DNA of 14,387 bases from Bacillota bacterium. Lineage in GTDB: Bacteria > Bacillota > Clostridia > Christensenellales > UMGS416. Shown here piece after piece: positions 6,614 to 14,192 of the stretch (position 1 is its first letter; the number at the start of each line of letters is the position of its first letter). The notes beneath the pieces were generated by a model. That model made no database searches. It saw only the letters and a list, made by a program, of their open reading frames with translations, and was not told where the DNA came from. The DNA is taken from NCBI GenBank assembly GCA_023409755.1, contig JAEYRA010000201.1, forward strand, positions 1 to 14,387, read 5' to 3'. The translations under genes were made by a program, and so were the position numbers.

Positions 6614-7606
6614 ATGTTACAACTCAAGCACCTCAATGACAACCGCGCACTGGCGACGACACTGCTGGACCACTGGGACTGGGACCAAGGCCGCCCGGAA
6701 GCCCTGGAGCGCTTCCGCATCTCGGCCAATGCGGTGTACCCCTTTTTCTCCAGCGATGGTGCGCTGCGCTTCCTCCGCTTTGCTCCGGTGGAGGAAAAGG
6801 CACCCACCGAAACGCAGGCCGAGCTCGCGTTCCTCCGCTGGCTGGCGGAAGGCGGCGTGGCTGTGGCGCTGCCTGTGCCAGCGCGGGACGGCCGCACGCT
6901 GGTGGTGGACGACACACCCTGGGGCCGGTATGCCGCTGGCGTGTTTGCCGGCGCACCGGGCACCCGCATGGACTGGCTGCCTGATTGCTCACCACTCATC
7001 GAAGGCTATGGCCGGGCATTGGGCCGCCTGCACCGGCGCAGCGCCGCGCTGCCCGCGCCGGCGGGCCGCCCGGACTGGCGTCAGCGGCTTGCCTGGTGTG
7101 AGGCCGTGCTGCGGGCTCACCCCTGCCCCGCCGAGGCCCTGCGCGAAGTTGCGCTGCTGCGGGAGTGGCTCGCGGTGCTGCCGGCAACGCCGAATGTGTA
7201 TGGCATGATTCATGGGGACTACGAATTGGACAACGTGCTCTACGACGAGGACACCGGGGTGTACACCGCCATCGACTTCGACGACTGCACCGTGCATTGG
7301 TATGAGATGGACGTGTGCCAAACCCTGGACAACCTGGCCGAAGAACTGCCGGAAGAACAACAAGCGGCGGCAGCCGCGGCCTTCCTGGCGGGCTACCAGG
7401 CCGAATGGCCGCTGGCGGATGGCTGGGAAGGGCGGCAGGCGGGCTTCCGGCGCTATGGCGCATTGCTGGACTATGCCCGCATCGTACACAGCCTTGCCGG
7501 GACGCCCGACGGCCGACCGGACTGGATGGTGGAGCTCATCAGCCACCTGAAAGAAATGAAAGAGGAACGGGCCTCGGCCTTTGGCCAGCCGCTGCCGCCG
7601 GGCTAG
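6614..7606 (+). CDS. APH/choline-kinase-family phosphotransferase, substrate unknown
   Basis: A 330-residue kinase-like protein. The Brenner-type catalytic loop HGDYELDN (200-207, catalytic Asp202, metal-binding Asn207) is followed by the metal-binding AIDFDD (219-224), as in aminoglycoside, homoserine and choline/fructosamine kinases. The N-lobe has a beta-rich segment (ALRFLRFAP) and a helix with TETQAELAFLRWLAEGG, like APH folds, but no clear glycine-rich loop. The ATG at 6614 is preferred because AAAGGA lies about nine bases upstream; the frame stays open to 6491 but the added residues do not look coded. It probably phosphorylates a small molecule or sugar in the cytoplasm. The sequence gives no reason to call it an antibiotic-resistance enzyme. 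It appears to be monocistronic. Confidence 0.85.
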   Translation: MLQLKHLNDNRALATTLLDHWDWDQGRPEALERFRISANAVYPFFSSDGALRFLRFAPVEEKAPTETQAELAFLRWLAEGGVAVALPVPARDGRTLVVDDTPWGRYAAGVFAGAPGTRMDWLPDCSPLIEGYGRALGRLHRRSAALPAPAGRPDWRQRLAWCEAVLRAHPCPAEALREVALLREWLAVLPATPNVYGMIHGDYELDNVLYDEDTGVYTAIDFDDCTVHWYEMDVCQTLDNLAEELPEEQQAAAAAAFLAGYQAEWPLADGWEGRQAGFRRYGALLDYARIVHSLAGTPDGRPDWMVELISHLKEMKEERASAFGQPLPPG

Positions 7607-7624
7607 GGAACAATAAATGAAATG

Positions 7625-7665
7625 CGGCGTCCGGATGGCAAAGAGACTGCGCAATCCGGACGCCG
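7625..7665. terminator. Bidirectional terminator between convergent genes
   Basis: CGGCGTCCGGAT (7625-7636) and ATCCGGACGCCG (7654-7665) form a perfect 12-bp stem with a 17-nt loop, filling the 63-bp gap between two converging genes. A T-rich run (TTATTTT) follows on the plus strand, and a T-rich run (ATTTCATTTATTG) follows on the minus strand. It can serve both transcripts. Confidence 0.75.
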
Positions 7666-7669
7666 TGCG

Positions 7670-8365
7670 TTATTTTGGGTTATTCTGGAAGAGCCGCAAC
7701 AGGCCGCCGTGGTCCCGGAGCCACCGCTCGCGCTCCTGCCAATCGGGGAGGAGCGCGGCAACCTGTGCCCAGAATGCCGGGGAATGGTTGAGCTCCAGCC
7801 GGTGGCAGAGCTCATGCACCACGACGTAATCGATGGCTTCCGGTGCGGCCAGAATGAGCCGCCAGCTGTAATGGATGCGGCCGTCAGCCCCGCAGGAACC
7901 CCACCGCCGCCGGGCGTCGGTGACGGTGACCGAAGCATAGGAAATGCCATGGCGGGCGGCCAGCTCCGCGGTGCGGGCCGTGAGCACCGCCAGCGCCTGG
8001 GCCCGGTACCACCGGCGCAGCGCGGCCTCGAGGTTCGTCGCCGGCAGCATCAGTACCTCGCCAACCCGCTCAACATCCACCCCCGCCCCGGGCACCGCCA
8101 TCAGCGTCCGGCCCAGAAAGGGCAGCCCCTCCCCCGTGCGAAGCACCGGGGCGGGGTGTGCCAAGGCACGCTGCCGCACCTCCTGCTGCTTGCGGGCAAC
8201 CCAGTTGGCCTTTTGCTGCAAAAGGAACTCCACCTCGCCCACTGGCAGCCGCCGGGGCGCGCGCACCACCACCTCGCCGTCGGGCTCAATCTGAATGGCC
8301 ACGGTTTTTCGGTTGGAGCGCACCAGCCGGTAAGCAGCAGGTTGGGTGGCTTGGTTGCGTTTCAT
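7670..8365 (-). CDS. YgjP/SprT-like zinc metallopeptidase (DUF45 family)
   Basis: A 231-residue protein with the family's typical C-terminal core: RRRWGSC near 152-158, a short beta segment (GRIHYSWRLILA), then IDYVVVHELCH with His184, Glu185 and His188. A third ligand candidate, His194, is in LNHSPAFW. This HExxH plus NHSPxFW arrangement is characteristic of the YgjP/WSS1-like peptidase family. The N-terminal half (YRLVRSNRKTVAIQIEPDG, then VVVRAPRRLP) is the usual beta domain. It is predicted to be cytoplasmic; no signal peptide is seen. Its ATG overlaps the deacetylase stop as ATGA, and the ribosome binding site is weak, so translation is probably coupled. The physiological substrate of the family is not well defined. 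Confidence 0.9.
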   Translation of the reverse strand: MKRNQATQPAAYRLVRSNRKTVAIQIEPDGEVVVRAPRRLPVGEVEFLLQQKANWVARKQQEVRQRALAHPAPVLRTGEGLPFLGRTLMAVPGAGVDVERVGEVLMLPATNLEAALRRWYRAQALAVLTARTAELAARHGISYASVTVTDARRRWGSCGADGRIHYSWRLILAAPEAIDYVVVHELCHRLELNHSPAFWAQVAALLPDWQERERWLRDHGGLLRLFQNNPK

Positions 8366-9105
8366 GGCGCTGCCACGCGGTCTTCGCCTTGGGCCAGCAG
8401 CTCGCTTAAAGTCACAAAGTCATACCCCTGGGCCCGCAACCCATCGACGATGCCCGGCAAGGCATCGCGGGAAGTCGCACCCGCCTTCTCATACATCGGG
8501 TGCAGCAGAACGATGCTGCCGGGCCGGACGTTCTCCAACACCGACTGCACGATGCCCTCGGCGCTGGTGTTGGTTTCTGCGTCAGAGTTCGGTTCCAGTG
8601 TCCAAAGGATTGTTTTGCGCCCGTGGTTGCGCAGGTAGAGCGGCAGCAGTACCAGTTTCTTGCCATTGGGCGGGCGGAAAAGGATCTCCCCGTCGTAGCC
8701 GCTCTCGCGGATCAACTCGTCTGTTCGCACAATCTCCCCCGCGATCCAACCGTACCGATGGAACACCATGCGTCTGTGGCTGTAGCTGTGGTTGCCAAGC
8801 TCATGCCCGGCGTCGGCAATCTGCCGCGCCCACTGGGGGTTGTCCTCAATCTGGCTGCCGATGAGGAAGAACGTCGCCTTGACGTTGCGCTCCTCCAGCG
8901 TTTGCAGAATCTCCCCCGTGAACTCAGTGGGCCCGTCGTCAAAGGTCAGTGCAACGAGCTTTTGCTCGGTTTCCACATGGTTAACCAGCCCCCCGAAAAA
9001 CTGGAAACTGCGGGAACGGGAGATGAAAAAGGTTGCCGCCGCCAATGCCGTCAGCAACAGCACGCAGGTGATGGCAACCAAAATGATTCTCATCTTCTTT
9101 TTCAT
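8362..9105 (-). CDS. Membrane-anchored polysaccharide deacetylase (NodB domain, CE4)
   Basis: A 247-residue protein with a charged N-terminus (MKKKMR) and one hydrophobic segment at about 7-28, read as an uncleaved signal anchor, so the enzyme should face outwards. NodB motifs: TFDDGP (Asp56, Asp57), HSYSH (His106 and His110, metal ligands), RPPNG (Arg144), and VLLHPM with His202. All key CE4 residues are present, so it probably removes acetyl groups from peptidoglycan or another cell-envelope glycan with a divalent metal. ATG 9105 is preferred over the in-frame GTG 9111 because GGAG lies five bases before the ATG and would run into the GTG. It shares an ATGA overlap with the metallopeptidase downstream and lies 60 bases after the small unknown gene. 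Confidence 0.93.
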   Translation of the reverse strand: MKKKMRIILVAITCVLLLTALAAATFFISRSRSFQFFGGLVNHVETEQKLVALTFDDGPTEFTGEILQTLEERNVKATFFLIGSQIEDNPQWARQIADAGHELGNHSYSHRRMVFHRYGWIAGEIVRTDELIRESGYDGEILFRPPNGKKLVLLPLYLRNHGRKTILWTLEPNSDAETNTSAEGIVQSVLENVRPGSIVLLHPMYEKAGATSRDALPGIVDGLRAQGYDFVTLSELLAQGEDRVAAP

Positions 9106-9165
9106 GGTCACTCCGTCACCGAGAGTCCACCGGCAACTGGGCCAAGGATTACCCCCGTGATGCGC

Positions 9166-9618
9166 TCAGGCATCGCCCAAGCGAGGCCTTGCATAGCTTT
9201 TCAGCTCCTGCCGCACGGTATCAAAGTCCTTCGCCCGAAAAAGGTTCACGATATGGGGCACCACCCTGTTGAGCTGCCGCGCGGCCAGGGAAAACTGGGA
9301 TTCCAGCCCCCGTCCCAACCGCCAATAGTCGCAGTTCTGCTCCTCGGCAGTCAGTTCCCCGCCGTGCCGGGTTGCCACCCGCAGCACCCGGTGCAGGCTA
9401 TGCCATTCCTCCGCCAGCAGCGGCGACGCCACGTGGATGTAGAGCTGTCCCTTTTCCAGCGTCAGGCGCAGCAACAGCTCGTTGCCCTCAAAATACATGA
9501 GGAAATTGCTGTAGGATCGACGATCGTAGGAATAGTGGACGAGATCAAGGCTGTAATTCTCACACAGGAAGCCGAAGCTGTCCACCACTTTGATGATAAG
9601 GCCAAGGGATTCGTTCAC
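9166..9618 (-). CDS. Small protein of unknown function
   Basis: I do not recognise this 150-residue protein. It starts at GTG 9618 (MNESLGLIIKVVDSFG), with GGAGG eight bases upstream. It has no signal peptide, membrane segment or cysteine cluster. The first half is beta-rich and aromatic (HYSYDRRSYSNFLMYFEGNE, LLLRLTLEKGQLYIHV) and the second half is helical and basic, ending ELKSYARPRLGDA. This suggests a compact cytoplasmic alpha-beta domain. It is the first gene of the minus-strand cluster with the deacetylase and metallopeptidase. The strong ribosome binding site and the shared operon support it as a real gene. Confidence 0.75.
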   Translation of the reverse strand: MNESLGLIIKVVDSFGFLCENYSLDLVHYSYDRRSYSNFLMYFEGNELLLRLTLEKGQLYIHVASPLLAEEWHSLHRVLRVATRHGGELTAEEQNCDYWRLGRGLESQFSLAARQLNRVVPHIVNLFRAKDFDTVRQELKSYARPRLGDA

Positions 9619-9638
9619 CGGGCATTCCTCCGTTCCAT
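9615..9638 (-). CDS. Seven-residue upstream ORF overlapping the start of the unknown gene
   Basis: ATG 9638 has AGGAG six bases upstream and encodes M-E-R-R-N-A-R before a TGA that overlaps the downstream GTG start as GTGA. It holds three arginine codons, CGG, AGG and CGG. The ribosome binding site of the downstream gene lies inside it. It could couple or meter translation of the next gene; whether it is translated cannot be told from sequence. Confidence 0.35.
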   Translation of the reverse strand: MERRNAR

Positions 9639-9653
9639 CGCTTACTCCTCTTT

Positions 9654-9682
9654 ATGATACCGCCCTTAAGCTGGAAAAGCAA
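9654..9682 (-). promoter_or_regulatory. Possible promoter of the unknown-deacetylase-metallopeptidase cluster
   Basis: On the minus strand, TTGCTT (9677-9682) is followed after 17 bp by TATCAT (9654-9659, five of six consensus bases). The -35 is weak, and the expected start (about 9647) falls within the GAGGAG ribosome binding site of the short upstream ORF, so the real start may differ slightly. Confidence 0.35.
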
Positions 9683-9760
9683 ACAATTGTGCCCCATCCT
9701 TCGGCAGAATACGCGTAAAAGCTCCTCATACAACACACATTCTGACAAACCAAACAATTG
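9680..9760. repeat. Two copies of CAAACAATTG in the divergent intergenic region
   Basis: CAAACAATTG occurs at 9680-9689 and 9751-9760, 71 bp apart, in the AT-rich region between the divergent unknown gene and HD-GYP gene. Each copy contains the palindrome CAATTG. The first copy overlaps the -35 of the leftward candidate promoter. It could be a shared regulator site, or chance in AT-rich DNA. Confidence 0.3.
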
Positions 9761-9800
9761 CATAGGATAACAAAATAATGTATGATTTTTCACTGTGCGA

Positions 9801-9828
9801 TTGAAGGAAGCGACGGTGGGTATATAAA
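9801..9828 (+). promoter_or_regulatory. Candidate promoter of the HD-GYP gene
   Basis: TTGAAG (9801-9806), 16 bp, TATAAA (9823-9828), leaving a leader of about 50 nt. An alternative lies just upstream: TTGCAT (9758-9763), 17 bp, TATGAT (9781-9786), whose -35 overlaps one CAAACAATTG repeat. I cannot choose firmly between them. No cyclic-di-GMP riboswitch motif was recognised in the leader. Confidence 0.45.
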
Positions 9829-9883
9829 AAGAGCACGGTTGGTGCATGCGCCCTGTCAACGCATCGCGAAAGGCCTCTAATCC

Positions 9884-10957
9884 ATGAGATACATTCCTGC
9901 CAACTGCCTGCGTCCTGGTCAGATCCTTGCTTCCGACCTCGTTATGGAAGGATACAAGGTGCTGCTGCGCAGGGGAGTTTCTTTGACCGAAGTTCTCATC
10001 AAGCGGATCGAACAGATCGGCTTTCAAGGCGTATATGTGGTAGATAATCTTTCCAAGGACCTGGAGGTCTTCAGCGTCATCAGTGACACCCTGAAGCACA
10101 AGGCCAAACGGGAAATACAATCCCTCTACATCAGCATAAAGAACCGCACCGAAACACGGGCCCGTTCCCAGCTGAATATCATTGGCACGGTCATCACCGA
10201 CATGGTGGACGAAATCCTCAGCAATCGCAAACTCATGGTGAATGTCGTTGACCTGCGCACCTTTGATGACTACACCTTCAGCCACAGTGTCAACGTGGCG
10301 GTGCTCTCGGTTGTCACTGGCTCGGTGATGGGGCTCAACCGCACCAAGCTCAATGAGCTGGCGTTAGGCGCACTCATTCACGACATCGGCAAGGTGTTCA
10401 TCGACCGGCGCATCATCAACAAACCCGGCCTGCTGACGCCCGACGAACTGCAGGAAGTACGCCGCCACAGCGAACTGGGGCACAACCACCTGCGGATACA
10501 CAGTAAGGTGCCTGAAAGTGCCCTAATGGCCGTGCTGACCCACCACGAGCAATTCTGCGGCACCGGTTACCCCAAGGGTCTGATGGGGGAAACCATTCCC
10601 CTCTTCGGCCGCATCATCTGCGTGGCTGACGTATACGACGCGCTGACATCCGACCGGCCCTACCGAAAGGCTATGCTGCCGTCCGACGCCATCGAATACA
10701 TCATGGGTGGCTTTGGCACCACCTTCGACCCCAAGGTCGTCAAAGCCTTCTGCCGCAAGGTCGCACCCTACCCGGTGGGCACCTGTGTGCGTCTCAGCAA
10801 CGGTCTCATCGGCATTGTGACCAAGAACTATGAACTCTCCAGCATGCGGCCGGTGATCCGTGTCATCGTTGATGGCCAGCCCTCCGACCAGTACCTGGAC
10901 TTGGCCAACGACACCAGCACGCTCAACATCACCATTCAGGAAATCATCCAGCTCTGA
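9884..10957 (+). CDS. HD-GYP domain protein, predicted cyclic-di-GMP phosphodiesterase
   Basis: A 357-residue protein. An N-terminal region (1-60, starting MRYIPANCLRPGQILASDLV) of the type often found before HD-GYP domains leads into a helical linker. The HD-GYP domain covers about 125-290: His134 in TFSHSVNVA, the HD pair at 166-167 in HDIGK, NKPGLLTPDE, His195 and His200, His220-His221-Glu222, GYP at 228-230, and ADVYDALTSDRPYR with Asp249. A C-terminal extension of about 70 residues (RLSNGLIGIVTKNYELSSMR) follows. The family hydrolyses cyclic di-GMP. Residue 225 is Cys (HHEQFCGTGYP) where the motif usually has Asp; the metal ligands are otherwise intact, so activity is likely but not certain. 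ATG 9884 has only a weak, distant AAAGG. The neighbouring chemoreceptor suggests a role in motility or surface behaviour. Confidence 0.92.
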   Translation: MRYIPANCLRPGQILASDLVMEGYKVLLRRGVSLTEVLIKRIEQIGFQGVYVVDNLSKDLEVFSVISDTLKHKAKREIQSLYISIKNRTETRARSQLNIIGTVITDMVDEILSNRKLMVNVVDLRTFDDYTFSHSVNVAVLSVVTGSVMGLNRTKLNELALGALIHDIGKVFIDRRIINKPGLLTPDELQEVRRHSELGHNHLRIHSKVPESALMAVLTHHEQFCGTGYPKGLMGETIPLFGRIICVADVYDALTSDRPYRKAMLPSDAIEYIMGGFGTTFDPKVVKAFCRKVAPYPVGTCVRLSNGLIGIVTKNYELSSMRPVIRVIVDGQPSDQYLDLANDTSTLNITIQEIIQL

Positions 10958-11569
10958 TCAGCCAATCCCCTCTTTGAACAAGCAAAATGGCATATCTTAT
11001 CGCGGTCTTCATCTAGGGTTGACGGGATCGCCCTGCTACACCGGTGTTTCCTGCGCCGCCACCCGCCGTAGCATGGTGGGCACTTTGACGTGCCGGTGAC
11101 CGGGCCGGGCCTTGCGGACATGGCGTTGCTGCTGCCCGCCTGGGGCACGCCCCCTGGTGGCGGAGGCTCGCAGTGCCCTGGCAGCATGACACAACTGGGA
11201 TGCCGGTGAATGGCCGGGACTGAACTTAAACAGCAGCAGCGGTGCTTATCAGACACAGGCGGGCAATCTTCTTCGGCATCTTCCCCATGCCATAGGGAAA
11301 CTGGCTGCCGTTACCGCCTTTGTGCGCGGTGACCGGTAAGGACGACGCAGAACACTTGCCGCCAGCGCGGGACGGAACACGAACGGCTCGAATTCGCTTG
11401 CCATGCCGGGGGCAACGGTGACCGGACGGGGCGCAGCCGCGAGATCTTCCTGCCCCAGTACTAACTGAATGGCGCATATAGAGTTGGTTTAACCGGCCTT
11501 GGATCGGGCATCTAGTAAGAAGTGTCTTTATCCATTGGCTGCGAATAATATACACATTTACAACAAACC
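10958..11569. other. GC-rich gene-free gap between the HD-GYP and chemoreceptor genes
   Basis: About 610 bases with no open frame that looks coded, although it stays GC-rich like the neighbouring genes until about 11460. Short stretches read like protein for 20-30 codons and are then cut by stops, which suggests decayed coding DNA; I could not name a family. CGGTGACCGG occurs exactly three times (11094-11103, 11327-11336, 11416-11425), and ACACCGGTGT (11038-11047) is a perfect palindrome. No terminator for the HD-GYP gene and no convincing promoter for the chemoreceptor were seen. Confidence 0.5.
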
Positions 11570-11579
11570 GGAGGCTGTC

Positions 11580-14120
11580 ATGAGTTGGTTTCGGAACTTG
11601 AAAATTGGTCTTAAGATTGCTCTAATTTCCTCAATCATTCTAGTTCTATCACTGGGCTCCATTGGTTTCTGTTCGATCTTTTTTGCAACCTCGGGTATAC
11701 GAGCGTTATCCGATGAGTTTTTACAGAACCGCGCCATAGACAGTTCTGTCATGCTGTCTGAGCGGGTGGAGATGATCAGCCAATCGATGGAATACGTTGC
11801 GAATTCCAAACAGCTCGCATCCGGGGACGCGCTGACAGAGCTGAAAGCAATGTCCAGCACCTTTGATAGCCTCCGTACTGGCATTGCCGGGGCCGATGGC
11901 GCCGTCTCCTACACGGACGGTACGACCGATAGCCTTGCGGACAAAGCGTTTTTCAAAGAGGCACTGGGCAAAGATAGTTATATCTCCACCCCTGAGTATT
12001 TGGAGAAGGACGACAAACTCGTTTTTTACGGCTTCGCCAAAATTGCTGATACGGATAAAGTGCTGGTAGTGTTGATCAATTACAACGCGATCAGCGATGT
12101 GATTGCCTCCGTCAAGGTGGGCGAAAGCGGCTATTGCTATGTCAACGACAACGATGGCACCACCACGATCCATAAAAACACGGACCTCGTAAAGGTGAAG
12201 GACAACGACTTCGTCAGCGTAAAGACGGACCCTAGCCTGCAGGTGCTTGTCGATCTTGAAAAGAAGATGGCTGCTGGCGAGAAGGGCGTCGGTTCCTATG
12301 TGTACCACGGCGCGAAAAAATACCTCGCTTACGCACCGGTGGAGGGCACAACATGGTCCATTGCGGTATCCGCGCTGGACAGCGAGCTGTTCGCCACGAT
12401 TTACTCCCTGCAAACGACGCTGATCCTTGCGTCCGTTGTGGCGCTGCTCATCAGCGTGGTGTTGCTCCTGCTCTTCTCCCGCATGAGCATCAACAAGCCC
12501 ATCAAACGAATTGTGGATGCCGCCAACAAACTGGCGTTGGGCGACATCGACGTGCAGGTGGTTTCTTCCTCCAAGGATGAAATCGGGATGCTGTCCACTG
12601 CCTTCCAGAAGATCATACAAGGGACGAAGGATTGCTCCATTGCCGCTGAGACGCTAGCGGCCGGTGACGTCAATGCGGCGGTTGCCATCCGTTCGGATCG
12701 TGATGTGCTGTCCCGCAGCATGATGAGCGTGAAGGCAACATTGGACAATCTGTCCAGTGAGTTCACCATGCTGATTGAGTCTGTGGAGTCAGGTGATTTC
12801 ACCAAACGCGGCGACCCTGCTGTCTTCCAAGGCCAGTATTCCTTCATGATTACTGGGGTCAATGCCATTCTGGATGAGGTGGAAAAGGCATTCCGTCTCA
12901 TCAAGGACGCGGACCAAATCAAGGATAAGCAATCCGATTACCAGTCGGCGGAAATTCAAAAGCTGGTCGCCAATCTGGAACGGCTGTCCCGTGGGGAACT
13001 CCTTTGCGACATGGAAGTTGCCCAGCCCGACGCGGACACACAGGATCTCTATGAGCTTTACAACGGGATCAGCGGCAACCTGCATGACAGTGTGCGCACG
13101 ATCAAGGGATACATCGACGACATCTCCAGAGTTTTGGGTGAGTTGTCAAACGGCAACATCGATGTTGAGATCGAGAACACCTATCTGGGCGACTTCGTTG
13201 CATTGCAGGACTCCATCAACAAGATCATCGACTCGCTGAACATGACGTTTGCGGATATCCGTGCTGCAGCCGACCAGGTGGCCTCCGGCTCCGAACAGGT
13301 GTCCGGCGGTGCGCAGGCCTTGTCCCAGGGCGCAACCGAGCAGGCCAGTTCCATCGAGGAATTGACCGTGTCGATCAGCACCATCTCCGAGCAGACCAAG
13401 CAGAACGCCCTGAGCGCCAGCCAGGCCAGCACTCTTTCCGCTGAGGCGAAAGTAAGTGCAGAAACCGGCAACAACCGCATGCAGGACATGCTCAACTCCA
13501 TGAAGGACATCGACGAGGCCTCCACAAGCATTTCCAAGATCATTAAGGTCATTGACGATATCGCCTTCCAAACCAACCTGCTGGCCTTGAACGCCGCCGT
13601 GGAAGCCGCCCGCGCCGGGCAGTACGGCAAGGGGTTCGCGGTGGTCGCAGAGGAAGTTCGTTCGCTGGCGGGCCGCAGCGCCAACGCCGCGAAGGAGACG
13701 ACGGACCTCATTGAGGGAACGATCAAGAAAGTGGAAAACGGTACCCGCATCGCGAACGAAACGGCGGACGCGCTGAGCAGCATCATGAAGGGCGTCGAGA
13801 AGGCTTCCACGCTGGTGGACGGTATTGCCACAGCCAGCAATGAGCAGGCGACTGCGGTGTCGCAGGTGAGCCGCGGCATCGAGCAGGTGGCGCAGGTGGT
13901 GCAGACCACATCCGCCACCGCCGAAGAAAGCGCTGCCACGAGCGAGGAGCTTTCCAGCCAAGCAGCATTGCTCAGGGAAATGGTGGGCAGGTTCCAGCTG
14001 AAAGGTCAGGCGGGGACACAACAGGCGGGTACGACAAGTACCCGTGCACTCCCCCAGCCCAAGGCAACGACCAGCAAGCCAAAGATCATGCTGGGCGAGA
14101 AGGACTTTGGGAAGTATTAG
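11580..14120 (+). CDS. Methyl-accepting chemotaxis protein with double-Cache sensor and multiple HAMP units
   Basis: An 846-residue chemoreceptor. TM1 is at about 11-35; an extracellular double-Cache-like domain spans about 36-275 (SYTDGTTDSLADKAFFKEAL, then GESGYCYVNDNDGT); TM2 is at about 277-300; the first HAMP is at 301-355 (NKPIKRIVDAANKLALGDID). About 200 residues of further HAMP-like units follow, with recurring GD/GN turns (LAAGDVNAAV, VESGDFTKRG, LSRGELLCDM, LSNGNIDVEI). The signalling domain spans about 556-806, with the kinase-contact hairpin DIAFQTNLLALNAAVEAARA and GFAVVAEEVRSLAGRSANAA. It lacks a CheR-binding C-terminal pentapeptide; the tail is Gln/Thr-rich and ends DFGKY. I choose ATG 11580 (MSWFRNLKIG), with GGAGG five bases upstream, over the longer open frame from 11499. 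The RxWY amino-acid-binding motif of known Cache sensors is not seen, so the ligand is unknown. Confidence 0.95.
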   Translation: MSWFRNLKIGLKIALISSIILVLSLGSIGFCSIFFATSGIRALSDEFLQNRAIDSSVMLSERVEMISQSMEYVANSKQLASGDALTELKAMSSTFDSLRTGIAGADGAVSYTDGTTDSLADKAFFKEALGKDSYISTPEYLEKDDKLVFYGFAKIADTDKVLVVLINYNAISDVIASVKVGESGYCYVNDNDGTTTIHKNTDLVKVKDNDFVSVKTDPSLQVLVDLEKKMAAGEKGVGSYVYHGAKKYLAYAPVEGTTWSIAVSALDSELFATIYSLQTTLILASVVALLISVVLLLLFSRMSINKPIKRIVDAANKLALGDIDVQVVSSSKDEIGMLSTAFQKIIQGTKDCSIAAETLAAGDVNAAVAIRSDRDVLSRSMMSVKATLDNLSSEFTMLIESVESGDFTKRGDPAVFQGQYSFMITGVNAILDEVEKAFRLIKDADQIKDKQSDYQSAEIQKLVANLERLSRGELLCDMEVAQPDADTQDLYELYNGISGNLHDSVRTIKGYIDDISRVLGELSNGNIDVEIENTYLGDFVALQDSINKIIDSLNMTFADIRAAADQVASGSEQVSGGAQALSQGATEQASSIEELTVSISTISEQTKQNALSASQASTLSAEAKVSAETGNNRMQDMLNSMKDIDEASTSISKIIKVIDDIAFQTNLLALNAAVEAARAGQYGKGFAVVAEEVRSLAGRSANAAKETTDLIEGTIKKVENGTRIANETADALSSIMKGVEKASTLVDGIATASNEQATAVSQVSRGIEQVAQVVQTTSATAEESAATSEELSSQAALLREMVGRFQLKGQAGTQQAGTTSTRALPQPKATTSKPKIMLGEKDFGKY

Positions 14121-14147
14121 ACAACAGCAACGGTAGAATAGAAGCAA

Positions 14148-14173
14148 GGGGCCATGCCGCAGGGCATGGCCCC
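14148..14173 (+). terminator. Hairpin after the chemoreceptor gene
   Basis: GGGGCCATGCC (14148-14158) and GGCATGGCCCC (14163-14173) form a perfect 11-bp stem with a GCAG tetraloop, 27 bases after the stop. No T-run follows, so it may be a weak or factor-dependent terminator, or a transcript-end stabiliser. Confidence 0.55.
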
Positions 14174-14192
14174 ACCTGTGTACACACTGCGG

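Noticed and set aside
6614..7606. Aminoglycoside resistance gene
   Set aside because: HGDxxxxN and DFD motifs define only the broad kinase fold; nothing in the sequence or neighbourhood points to antibiotic substrates.
7622..8638. 338-codon plus-strand frame opposite the metallopeptidase and deacetylase
   Set aside because: Antisense to two genes with intact catalytic motifs; Pro/His-rich translation without domain character.
9840..9883. Possible cyclic-di-GMP riboswitch before the HD-GYP gene
   Set aside because: The leader is too short and the conserved GEMM core sequence is not present.
11019..11047. TTGACG as a promoter -35 in the HD-GYP-chemoreceptor gap
   Set aside because: No acceptable -10 at 15-19 bp; the palindrome ACACCGGTGT lies there instead.
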